A DNA stretch of 64,000 nt from Nipponacmea schrenckii. Lineage: Eukaryota; Mollusca; Gastropoda; Lottiidae. Of the stretch, positions 12,263 to 23,043 are shown one piece after another; the first letter of the stretch is position 1, and every line of letters begins with the position of its first letter. The DNA lies in the NCBI GenBank assembly GCA_030562195.1, contig CM060202.1, forward strand, positions 7,130,001 to 7,194,000, written 5' to 3'. The notes beneath the pieces are model-generated. The model had not been told where the DNA came from. It did not search any database and saw only the letters and a program-made list of their open reading frames with translations. Position numbers and translations under genes: made by a program.

Positions 12263-13116
12263 TAAGTCATCCCTGATTAAGAATTTACAAGAAAATTATA
12301 GTATTCTTTGTTCGAAAAAAAGATTGTGAAGAGGTTGAAGAGGTCATCAAACACCAAGTTTTTGTGGAAAAAGAGGAACCAAAGAAAACAAGCTTTTTAG
12401 ATATTTATGCTGTTAATGGATAATTTTTAAAGAATTTCTGCAAGATCTCCTTTAGGCTATTTTTATCAGATTTAGTTTATAGTAGCTTGGGATGTAATTT
12501 AATTACTATTGGCATGGTAAAACAGTTTAATAATAATTGGTACTGGTACCATAGAATCCTTAAGACAGATAATTTCAAATATCAAGTTCCTTTTCAAATA
12601 ACTACCAAGAGACAAGGTTATTGATATACTAGGAAAGTCGAGGAAGAAAGAAAATTAATCAAGTGCAAGGCTGAGATTGGGTTAAGATTTACAATGATTT
12701 ATTGGTCAATCAATGGTCAGTATTGGTCAGTGAGTTATATCAACTCATCCTCAATCCAATCACCCTATTGAACTTTTTACCATCAACTCCTTTCAATATA
12801 TTTATCAATGACAGCAAAGGTTTCAAGTTCATGTGAATAATTATAGGACAGATCCAGCCAATCCCTTCTCATAATCAGATATTAAGCAAAGATAATATGT
12901 TCTGAATTTACTAATTCAATAAGGAATTATTGTCAGTGATAACATAACACTTCCTAACTGGGCCCTTATCAATAATGAATATAAGGGTTATATACCTGAC
13001 ACTTCAAATACTTCATGATCAATACATGACCATGAAGATATGATGTTTAATAATGAATACACACTCATTGCTTAATGTGTTCTTTTCATGAGCAAAGCAT
13101 TTAAAATGAAATGACC
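12263..13116. other. Non-coding, nothing recognised
   Basis: No frame, tandem repeat or mobile-element end is supported. The phrase 'ttggtcaatcaatggtcagtattggtcagtgag' near 12700 is a short local duplication. Confidence 0.45.
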
Positions 13117-13161
13117 CTAGAGGTAAGATCTCTTCAGATCACTGATAGCCAAAAGAGTCAC
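13117..13161 (-). CDS. Candidate short terminal exon
   Basis: On the minus strand a strong acceptor (T-rich tract ending 'ttttattttgcag') is followed by 45 nt that stay open in frame 0 (VTLLAISDLKRSYL, then stop). If entered in phase 1, the frame reads GDSFGYQ then stop. The 22947-23043 exon ends in phase 1, so joining the two is formally possible but unproven. No homology is recognised, and an acceptor-like site plus a short frame is weak evidence. Confidence 0.22.
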   Translation of the reverse strand: MTLLAISDLKRSYL

Positions 13162-13609
13162 CTGCAAAATAAAAAAATAGATTTGCAATTTGATCAGAAT
13201 GAAACACCAGTCGACTGAAATAATATTATCATTATCTTCCAAAGTTTCAGAACAAATAATTAACTCAGGTCTTTTCTAGGAGAAAATAACAGAAACACTA
13301 ATTATAAAGATGAAGGAATTTGCTGCAAGGCATTTCCAATACAAATCTTTTTCATATAAATGCACTGAAAAGGATGATGTAATTTGGAATTATTTTTCCA
13401 TTATCATTTATGCTTTTCAGAAAACATTTAATATGTTCTTGCTTTGGTGCCAATATAATTTCTAAAATATTCATCATATTATGGCAATCCATTATCGGTT
13501 TTTCACTAAAATGATCTTGCATAAATGCTCAATTCACATTGATTTAAGAGGAAAGATAGATACACTTTGCAATAGAAACATTGAGTATTAAATAAAGTAG
13601 GGAAAAAAT

Positions 13610-13930
13610 TCAACACCACATTCAGTCCGTTCAATTTTTGCCATTTGATTAAAACTTGAATACCAAATTCAGTCCATTCAATTTTAGCCATTTGATAAAA
13701 ACTTGAATACCAAATTCAGTCTATTCAGTTTTTGCCATTTGATAAAAACTTGAATACCAAATTCAGTCTATTCAGTTTTTGCCATTTGATAAAAACTTGA
13801 ATACCAAATTCAGTCTATTCAGTTTTTGCCATTTGATAAAAACTTGAATACCAAATTCAGTCCATTCAATTTTTGCCATTTGATAAAAACTTAAATACCA
13901 AATTCAGTCCATTCAATTTAGTCATTTGAA
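13610..13930. repeat. Minisatellite, 47-bp unit, about 6.5 copies
   Basis: Units beginning 'ttcagtc' start at 13621, 13668, 13715, 13762, 13809, 13856 and 13903, exactly 47 bp apart. The copies differ mostly at two or three positions (for example 'gtccattcaatt' versus 'gtctattcagtt'). A 61-codon minus-strand frame through it is a repeat artefact. Confidence 0.95.
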
Positions 13931-13954
13931 AGTCTTCAGTTCATTGCATTTCAG

Positions 13955-14165
13955 GCAGTGGGACTGGAAGTTTAAGCACAAATTTTATCCATTACAGTTC
14001 TACCAGTTTTCATGATTGCAGTGGGACTGGAAGTTTAAGCACAAATTTTGTCCATTATAGTTCTACCAGTGTTCATGATTGCAGTGGGACTGGAAGTTTA
14101 AGCACAAATTTTGTCCATTACAGTTCTACCAGTATTCATGATTGCAGTGTGACTGGAACTTTAAT
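13955..14165. repeat. Minisatellite, 63-bp unit, about 3.3 copies
   Basis: Units beginning 'gcagtgggactggaag' start at 13955, 14018, 14081 and 14144, exactly 63 bp apart. It is unrelated in sequence to the 47-bp array that ends some 25 nt upstream. Confidence 0.95.
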
Positions 14166-14779
14166 AAACAATTAAATCTATCTACTAATTATATGTAATT
14201 TGCTAAAAGGGTTTCTGAGGGAATACTTGGTATATTTCAATATTTACCAGTAAATCGATTGGCAATGGAATGAATATTACATTCGAGTTGATATAGACAT
14301 TTTAAATACCGGTACAAGAAATGTATTTAGTTTTATCTGTATTTTTTAACTCAGTCCTGTGGCACTGTTTTTACTAAAGAAATTATTTAAGCTTTTTATA
14401 GAGAAATAGTGAACTTTATTTGAAATGATCTGGTGCTATTGAGATTGGCTATTTCACTGAAATTCCCTGGATACATCTGTTAAAATAATAATCCTCTTGA
14501 GCAAGTCTAGAGCTGAGCATTTCTTAGTCTTCAGACTAATATTCTTTATGAAATATAACTTCAGATATAAAACTACTGTAGTTGTCAAACCCTTCAGTCA
14601 AAATAGTGTAAACTATATTTTTGCTTTTCTACAAGCCTATAAATTGGATGAAATCTATATTTTGGAAAAAAACCTCATTTGATGACATACTTTGGTTGAA
14701 ACTCTCATCATTTGGAAAGGCCTTTTGGTAGAAATCTATTAAGATTGCAATGAAAATTTAAAACGAAAAAGATACTAAA
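14166..14779. other. Spacer between minisatellites
   Basis: AT-rich DNA without a supported gene. The 61-codon plus-strand frame at 14497-14682 has no motif. Confidence 0.45.
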
Positions 14780-15090
14780 TTGTAATATGATTTTTATTAG
14801 ATTGTTGTGGATCAAGCTATGCTTACAAATATATAATCAGATTTTTATTAGATTGTTGTGGATCAAGCTATGCTTACAAAACTGTAATCTGATTTTTATT
14901 AGACTGTTGTGGATCAATCTATGCTTACAAAACTGTAATTTGATTTTTATTAAATTGTTCTGGATCAAGCTATGCGTACAAAACAGAAATCTGATTTTTA
15001 TTAGATTGTTGTGAATCAAGCTATGCTTACAAAACTATATTAAGCTATGCTTACAAAATTGTAATCTGATTTTTATCAAGCTATAGTATT
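14780..15090. repeat. Minisatellite, 51-bp unit, about 5.5 copies
   Basis: The phrase 'gatttttatta' begins at 14789, 14840, 14891, 14942 and 14993, a 51-bp period. A further imperfect unit at 15068 follows a 24-bp partial insertion. Because 51 is a multiple of three, open frames run through it on both strands (a 17-residue peptide repeat); these should not be read as genes. Confidence 0.95.
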
Positions 15091-16472
15091 TAATTGAGTT
15101 TGATGGTGATGGAAGATGACTAATGAAAAATTAGTGCTCATTTACTCCTTTACCTTCAAACCACCGTCTCCTCCAGAGAAACTTTTATCAAGGCCGAGTC
15201 CAATTACACTGTACATTCTATTGCAGGCATTACTGAGCAAACTCCTTTAAACCAAATTTGTCTATTTGGCAACAATTTAGCATATTCAACATGAAACTTT
15301 CCACTTTCCTTACAAAATACCGAATACAAATTATTTAAATTTCTAATTTTCCCTATACTTAGTATATAATAGCTGTTTTGATGTATTGAAATTCGTTGGA
15401 AATAATACCAAATTTATACCAATCTGTAAAGTACAGTGATCATCTGTAAACGAAACCTGTGAAATAACGTCAACTAAACATGTTTTACAGTAAACTGAGT
15501 ATCTAAGTTCCTGAATTTACAATGAAATTATAGAAAATTAGATTTAAAGAGAAAATTCTTGTAGACTAATGTCTCAAATGTAAATATCACTAAAGTTATG
15601 TGATGGTTCGATATCTAAAACGTGGGCCAGATTGAGGGAAATTATGCAAATTAAATATTATTATATATCCTCAATTGTTCTTAAGTTATGCTATTCTCCA
15701 TGGAATAATAAGAAACTCTTTACATAAATTTGATGTAGTGTGCAATGAGGAAAAACTTTCACCAAGTTGTCTTCAGAATGCAATGGATTGGAATTTGAAA
15801 CTGGGGTCACCTCAACCGACCGAAATTAGAACCTTCTTTTCCCTTGATGCTTTTAAATTTATTAAGTTAAACAGTTAACTCAATTATAATAGAAACAAAA
15901 TTCTTTACTGTCTTTTAAATGAAGAATAATTTGCATGCAAAATACTAAATAAAATAAATGAAATTGAGTTATAAACCCTTCTTCTCCATTCATTACGTAC
16001 TGTCATGCCTTTACATAGTGCAAAGACGGATATTTTAACTAAGAGATATAAAATTATATTCATCTCAATTCATTTCAAACTGTTTACCACATTGAAAAAT
16101 TACACTAAAGTCTAATAAATCCCTCTCTTCATCCTGTATATCCTGAATCAGTAATGCCTTGCCATGTGCAATGAAGGAAAATGACACCAAACGATCCTAG
16201 TTTATTCATCTAAATAACATGTCATGTATTCAATTCGGGATGTGCAGCATTTGAGGAACAATTCACTAAGTTGTTTATAGTCTAATGATATTTTGCTTTT
16301 CTTCCTGTATATTAACAATTGAGCAATACTATCCTGTAGGGTATGTGGTTTAATACTACTGGCATTTTATGTGACATTTTCCAAAGGGGAAACTAAATGT
16401 TGTGTTATCAGCGAACTAGGATCATGTTTTTTTTTTATTGTGTGATGTTTATGATCAAAATGCCAAATAAAA
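15091..16472. other. Non-coding, nothing recognised
   Basis: AT-rich DNA. A 67-codon plus-strand frame at 15675-15878 has no recognisable domain or splice context. Confidence 0.45.
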
Positions 16473-16558
16473 CATCATCTCGACCTTTGCCTGGATTGAA
16501 CCCTAGACCCTTAGGTTAGCGAACAAGCGTCTCACTCACTGAGCCGCTGCAGCTCCAA
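16473..16558 (-). mobile_element. SINE family B, tRNA-like head only
   Basis: The minus strand reads a tRNA-like promoter region: box A-like 'cggctcagtgagtgag' and box B-like 'GGGTTCAATCC', about 40 nt apart. It aligns with 54941-55020 (shared 'gctcagtg', 'cgcttg.tcgctaacct' and 'gttcaatcc'). No CCA end or full cloverleaf is evident, so it is a SINE head and not a tRNA gene. Confidence 0.65.
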
Positions 16559-19500
16559 AATAAAACTTGGAAACTGTATAGCAACTCATTGTCATAGCCT
16601 GATGGAGTAAAATTTTGCAAGGGCAGCAGTATTTACTACTTGAAACTTTTTGACCTGTTTTAAATATATGCCCTAACCTTCATCACTTATATGGGGACAC
16701 AGGGATGCTATTCCAAAAGATATCCAAGTCTAATTGCTGTCCATATCGATTCCAGTTCAAGACTTTTAAGTCATCTTCAGTCCAATTAGATTTACTAAAA
16801 GTTATTTTAGTCCTTGCCTAGAGGGTGGTAGTAATAATAAGTGTCAATAGTAGGACCATTATCTTCTAAATGATTTATAATGGTACCAAAACTAAGTGCT
16901 CTATCAACTTGACCAAGCTTAATTTACCTCACAGAAGCTTCTGATAGTGACAAGATGGCCGACCATAAAATCTAATGGAGGTTAATAATTGAAGATGTCA
17001 AGATTCTACTGTTCTTAGACCACTTTATTTTCTTTGATTTATCTCCTTATCTCTGCCCTCATATTGATTGTGGTTAATGCAAGATTTGTCTCCAGTACTT
17101 CAAGATACACTTTACTCTTGAACACTGAACTAATTTTTAGCTTTTTAAAGATATTGTGTCTGATCTTTGAGATAAAAAAAAAGTGTACAACATACAACAT
17201 AAATCCAATTTAAAATCCCTCAACATTTGGAATCGCAAAAATTTAGGTGAAAGTGGTTGTAAAAACAATATATAATTGAAATTACAAAAGCAGAGGCCGT
17301 GGAGAGGATTCAGTACCACCAATAACAGTTATGTGCAAAAAAAAAAGTGAGTAAGAGGGAAAAAGAAAAATGATTTAAGAAAAAAAAAAATTGTTTTCTG
17401 AAACTAATTGATAATTAATGGAAAACTGTAACCAGCAGAAATCTAAAATAATAGGAAAATAATGATTATACTGTTATAGGTTTTAGTCTGCCCTGGACTA
17501 AAATATCACTCAAATTTCTATTACGCTTAAAAGCAATAATTAATTTTTTGTGGAAAATATCAGGGAAAATGTGTTGGAGGTGTCTATACTAATGCCATTG
17601 TCCTGGCATGAAGTTACCTTCACTGCACCCTGCATGACGTTGCCCACCTTCATCAGCCCATTAGGTGCAGAAGATTGTAAAACTCCATTCATTTCATTTT
17701 TCATTTCCCTTTCTTTTTGTTATAGGTGTGGTTTTTATAATGATCGCCAGTTTAATTATCAGTTAAGTTCCTATGACTTGCTTTAAGAACTAGTTTTATC
17801 TTGAACAAGCCAAGTAAGAAAATTGATTTTCTTGTCTCGAATTAACTTTAATTCTATTCTACATTGTCCTAAACCTAATTTAAACACCATTTATATCAAT
17901 AGCAGCTGAAACTTCTAAAATTAGGAGCAACACAAGACCAGTCTTAGACAAACATTACCATTAGCTGGTACAGCTTGGGCAAATAAATTGAGTAATACTC
18001 TAGGCACTGTTTGGTTCTATAGACGTAAGGTATTTTTAGATCATAAAACTACAGGGTGAAAAATTATTTTTAGTGCTGGTTAGGTAAATTCAACTTTACA
18101 AAATTGTTGTTCGAAAGAAAAATATCCCTAACATTAACACGTCCAAATTTGATTTAATGGATATCTGCAGCCATTTTGAAGATCTTTATGAATGATCGAG
18201 GTGTCCTCAGATGAAGTAAGTGCTCCTTGTTCAATGTACTATATCATGCCTATGTGTATAACATTAAGGGATTGTAAAGAAGTTTTATAGCTATTTTATG
18301 TGAATCAAGGGGGACATCATTACAATTTCCATACAAAATCAGATTGTTGCAAATCAATGCAGCCAGTGTTCCCAATGCACATATAAAGTTTTTTTACTAT
18401 CCCTTTAAGAGATACTATACTTGCATAAGAGAAGAAAAAGACCTCACTCCTTTTTGCACTTCAGAACTGAAATGGAGTTTTGCTTCCTTCTCTAACTGCA
18501 CTTCAATTCAGAAGAAGGAAATTCCTTCATTAACTTATAGCGTTGTCTTGACACGTAATTACCCTCCACATTGATGATTTAAATTAGATTTAGCTAATGC
18601 ACACAGCATAATCTCTGAGTATGTCATTATTAATCTAATTTGAAACAGATGTGTAGTGGGTAAAATGCTTATTTTCTGATCTGTAATAAAATGTTTAACT
18701 TACCAGACATACTTGACAAAACAAAATGTCCTGCACAATGCTTATAATCCTAGAATGTATCAAAACATTAGTTTGCAGACGTCGACTTTGTTTTGTTTTC
18801 AACCTAACAAAAAATGACAGAATTTCGGTTGACTTTCGGAAAAAAAGTAATCACTTCGCTGTAATACCAACTCACAGACTTCCAGATTAGTTCCAGATCT
18901 TAAATCACTGAAGCAGACACACAGGACATTGAAAATAACCAGAACTTATGGAATCCTATTAGATACAATACTTCTTGATACAAATTACTAGAACAGTACA
19001 AATTCCAAAAAATAGAAGCTTCCAGAAATAGTAAATTAGTTTTTGACAATCGATAAGTTAACTCATTTTGAAGCTAAAAAAACCAATTTCTTCATTAGAA
19101 AAGGGTATGGAATAAAATAATTGAGTACAAATTTAGCTGACTCCACACAGTTCTAGGAATGGTAATTTTGGATAATTCCTAATGTAATTACTACTTCTGT
19201 AGTCTGTGGAATGTCACATAAATTAGAAATGACATTAACTTTAAAAAGCATCTCTCTTAAAACAATACAAAAAAACCTGTAATTAAAGGGATATGTTTCT
19301 CTTATTATTTCTTTTCTCAGGATATGAAGCTAGGTGTAGAATTTTTCAGAAGAAAATTCCAAAGAGCTTCCATAGTAATAATGCAACAATCTAATTAAGC
19401 AACCTAAATTCATTTCTATATTTAAGATATCTCAAATTCAACATTCAAAAACACAAATGATTTCAGTCCCAATGGAAAAAATCCTAATGATTATGTATCA

Positions 19501-20125
19501 TCTAGTATTCAAATTAAGAATAACAACAGCTTTTCTCACGAAAAACACATTGGGAACATCCAGATCAATCCTTGCACTTGTAAGGTGTTCTTTTCTTCTC
19601 CCCTTCACACAATTACGATCTTGTTTCTACTCTCCCGCCTTCAGATTAACACATGAAAATAAATTGGTCAGGCCTTAGAGTAAACAAATATTAACCAATA
19701 CACTTAAGTCCTAGCCATTGATCAAACGACACATCAAAACTTCAGTTAATGGTGCCAAAAGTTCCCTTTTGGCTAACATTAAAAGACAAAAACTTCCATC
19801 ATGAGAAAATTGTCAGGCTCATGTAGCAGAAAGCAGAATGAGATGATTGATGTTGAGCTAAGTGCTATCATTATCAGGTAGTAATTTACATTTCTCATTA
19901 TCTTCAACAACAATACCACAATGATAAGACATAAACCCTGTCACTTTTCAAACGAATGACATGAAAATTTACAGATCCTACTTTTACATACCTGACTGCA
20001 TCGAAAGGCAATACCATGCATTTTTTTGTTTTTGCATTCAACAGAAAAATGAGTTTTACTTTTAGAGGAACAGTGAGGGAAATTTTGTTGCATATATGTT
20101 CTGGTGCTCCCTCAAATGATCATTT
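16559..20125. other. Non-coding, several weak frames
   Basis: No gene is called. A patch at 17600-17660 is less AT-rich, and on the minus strand it ends in 'GTGAAG|gtaac', donor-like, after MKVGNVMQGAVK. It has no convincing acceptor. Frames at 17550-17786, 18344-18574 and 19457-19678 have no motifs. Confidence 0.45.
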
Positions 20126-20375
20126 GTTTGCTTCTTGGCACAGCTGTAAGAGCGTTGGTTCTTTACGTCGTGACGTCATTTGCTTAGATACGTCGAGAAT
20201 GTCCGATGTGAATTCATGTGTTGACCAGAGTGTGAAAGTCCGATGACCTTGAATAAGAAATCTTCACTCATAATTCCAGTCAACCGAGCTGTAAATGGGT
20301 ACAGATAATTTGAGAAGGATCAAAACCAAAAGGTTTGGCCAAGGACCAGCTAGTTGTTAAACTTACAATTGAATG
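20126..20375 (+). mobile_element. tRNA-derived SINE (family A), most diverged copy
   Basis: Aligns with 44203-44493 and 55523-55795. Shared segments are 'gcgttggttctt', 'gacgtcatttgctt', 'gtgaaagtccgatga', 'cttcactcataattccagt', 'gtaaatgggtacagataat' and 'ggtttggccaaggac'. The tRNA-like head is weaker here than in the 55.5-kb copy. A 76-codon open frame spanning its start is fortuitous. Confidence 0.8.
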
Positions 20376-21160
20376 AAGATAGGCATACAGTGTGTAGACA
20401 GAAAAACAAAATTTGTTTTAATTTTTCTTTGTTTTGTTCTTCCAAATTGTCAAGTTACCTTTAACATGCTCGTCTAAATCCAATACATTACTGGCTGATG
20501 TATGGTTCACTTATGTATTACTTGTAAAACACATTTTTGAACAATACATCTTATATTCAACCATAGACTTTTGTGATGGAAAGGCATTCATCTAGATTTT
20601 TAATGTACTTTACTTAGTAAAAAAAAACAGCATTTGAAACTTATAACTTCAGATTGGTCTTATCCTGAATTGACAATTATTCTCAACTTGTAAAAGGCCT
20701 TGTAGACAATATGAGTATCTGTGAAAAACATGAAGATGACAGAATTAAGCTTAAAATATGAAGTATAAGAAATATGAAAAGTTCATGATATTTATGGTGC
20801 AAAAAAGCTTTCCTAAATATCATCACCACAGACTTTTCCTTGTCAGATGGAAATACATTTGTTTCTGAAGAAAATATGAGATTCCAATTGTTATTGTCAG
20901 TCTGAGACGCAGCCATATTTTAATGTTATATCTATTTTGCTGTTTTCTTGTTGTTCAATACATATGGAAATAAAATATGGAAACCTGGAGTCTTTTAATG
21001 GAAAAGATCAGGCATTGAAATTCTTAAAGAAAACCTTAAAGAAACTAGATTAATTTAGTGTAGTGACAATGTTAAACAAATTTTTGAAACTTAATCCTGA
21101 ATTGCAAAAGTAGTTGTACTAGGTTCTGATAAAGCTTCAGATGAGAATTGCTGAACATTT
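20376..21160. other. Non-coding; one ATG-led minus-strand frame of doubtful status
   Basis: A minus-strand frame starts with ATGGCTGCG at 20916 (MAASQTDNNNWNLIFSSE...) in a good translation-start context and runs 77 codons. Its second half is hydrophobic and AT-driven. It could contain a first coding exon, for example ending at a GT after codon 20, but nothing confirms this. Confidence 0.35.
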
Positions 21161-21439
21161 TAGTGCCCGCACAGTATTAGTGACTCGGTGTATCGTGTTA
21201 CAAAATGCCTCAATACGCATAATGTAACATGAGATTGTCTATCGATACCTTTCTTTCGATAAAGATTTTTTAGGATTTACAGAAATTGGTACATTGATCA
21301 CAAGTTCTTCTCATTCAATGACCAAAATCATTAATTTTTACACCTTACTCCATATTGTGATAAGAATCGTATCGCAAGCCTCGTATCACGTAATGTATTG
21401 TATCGTGGCATGATTAGCATTTGGCAATACCAAGCACTA
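21161..21439. mobile_element. Possible short non-autonomous DNA element ('gtatcgtg' type)
   Basis: The stretch starts 'tagtgcccgc', and its end reverse-complements to 'tagtgcttgg'. The interior is rich in 'gtatcgtg', 'cgataca' and 'gtatcacg' motifs on both strands, a pattern typical of small hAT-like elements in animals. The terminal repeats are short and imperfect, so the boundaries are approximate. Confidence 0.4.
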
Positions 21440-22946
21440 GTACATTTGTAGGCCATCTACTCTACTAAATGACCTGAAAATTAAGCCTAAGATGAAGAAT
21501 GAAGAATTTTGATCTGTTATAACAACAGAATTTCAATTTATCTAAAAACCTTTCATGCAATAAGATTAAGCTAAATAGAAACTAAAGTATAAAACAAATT
21601 TTATGCTAAATTGTTTTAGAATTTATCTGTTCTATTTTTAGAAATCCTCTTTCTCCCTTCCTTTGGGGTTTTTGCATGCCCATTTTTGACTAATTTTTGG
21701 TCTAGATTTGAAATTTGATGTCTGAAATTGCATTTTCTTTCAGAATTTCTGAGATAATGAGAAATTTAATTGGCGGAAGGTTATTTCTAAAAATAGTGGT
21801 TTTGTGTGCAGTGACAGTCAAGCGGATGTTGATAAAATGTAGTGGTTTACTTTCATTTTGTTTAGTTCAAAATTTTCATGGTCATGCTATATTGGATTTT
21901 TGTACAGAAACCAAGTATTGGCCTGGCTTTCATGTGACATATAAGAAAGTTTTCAACAAGATTTCTGGAAAAAATTGAATTCTGTGATTTAACATTTAAA
22001 TAGATGGCAAATGAATTAGTGGACTAAGTCCAAATAGAAAAAAGAAACTGGAAAGTATAGAATGTGACAGATATATTATATGTAATTGTCTATAAAATGT
22101 ATATTATATACAATTGTCTATAAAATGTATAAGATAAAAAGTAGACAGAACATCCATCCAGCTACTTAAATTTCATAAAAAAAATCATGAACTAAGGTAG
22201 ATTTTATCTTAATAACTAGACATAAGAAGTAAATTTACTTATTTCAGAAATATGTTTTTCTGGTTTATTCAAGCCATTAGCATCAGAGTTAGAAATAAAA
22301 CGGATATAATTCAAATTACAAGCCAAGCTCAATCGTCACTAAGTCCAGACCTATTCTATTTAATATATTTAGTTTTGACAATTGTTTGGATGGTATCCAA
22401 GGTTTCAGTGCCCATGAGAATAAAATCGTAAAACGGTGGTAAACTTCGTACCAAACAGTCATCCATTACCCAATTACTAGAATAAAAGTCAATAAATAAA
22501 CTCTCTAGGGAGGGAGGTAGAATATTTTTACCAGGTTTGATATAGTACAAGTTATATATCTCATAGGTCATTCATCACTTGAATTTCATTGTAAAACTTC
22601 CCATGATGCTACTTTCCATTCTCTATGAGCAAATATTTCATTCTTTCTGTTGCTTATGTATTTCTCATTCTTTTTTTCATCCACTCTTTGTCAAAGTTAT
22701 CTATTCACTTCTATATTCATTCATTCATTGTGCCAGAATCAATTAACATCATATTGTATCCTTAATTAACTTAATTAACTAGATTCCTATCATAAAAAGA
22801 TATTCATCAATTTCATTAATTCACTAATATTTTTCGATCACTCACTCATTTACTTGCTCAAGATTATTTTGGGATGAAATATATTCATCCCCTTCATTCA
22901 TTCAGATTTTCATTCACTCCATGCGGGCATGCCAGACTAAAATTAC
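21440..22946. other. Non-coding, probable intron or intergenic DNA
   Basis: A 20-nt phrase starting 'aattgtctataaaa' occurs twice, 28 nt apart (22084 and 22112). On the minus strand the frame at 22571-22356 contains an acceptor-like 'gacttttattctag' before NWVMDDCLVRSLPPFYDF. This is possible exon material, but its phase does not fit the 22947-23043 exon. Confidence 0.4.
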
Positions 22947-23043
22947 CTTCATTCTTTTTAATCTTCTTCTCAATAAACTCTCCAACCTGGGTTCCGACCT
23001 GGGTCAACTTGGTGCCCATCGTATCACTCATTTTATTACCCAT
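22947..23043 (-). CDS. First coding exon of an unknown, probably N-myristoylated protein
   Basis: On the minus strand an ATG at 23043-23041 opens 32 codons plus one base and stops at a good splice donor (GAAG|gtaatt). The peptide starts MGNKMSDTMGTKLTQVG, continues TQVGEFIEKKIKKNE, and ends in phase 1. Gly2 with Ser6 fits the N-myristoyltransferase consensus, and the basic tail KKIKK could assist membrane binding; both are inferences from known consensus rules. GC content and codon use (ACC, CAG, GTC, GGC, AAG) stand out from the AT-rich surroundings. The next exon is not identified; 13117-13161 is phase-compatible but far and weak. No family is recognised. The intact gene at 39155-40513, on the same strand, also starts with MGNxxS. 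Confidence 0.5.

Noticed and set aside
14787..15019. 75- and 60-codon frames with a 17-residue peptide repeat
   Set aside because: Created by a 51-bp minisatellite on both strands; there is no start context or homology.
16473..16558. tRNA gene
   Set aside because: Has A and B box-like segments, but no complete cloverleaf, and recurs as part of a SINE.
17580..17660. Minus-strand segment MKVGNVMQGAVK ending at a GT
   Set aside because: The donor-like end is good, but there is no acceptor and the phase does not fit the 22947-23043 exon.
22356..22571. 71-codon minus-strand frame containing SLPPFYDF, vaguely gag-like
   Set aside because: Similarity to retrotransposon gag is too short to support; the phase is incompatible with the nearby exon.
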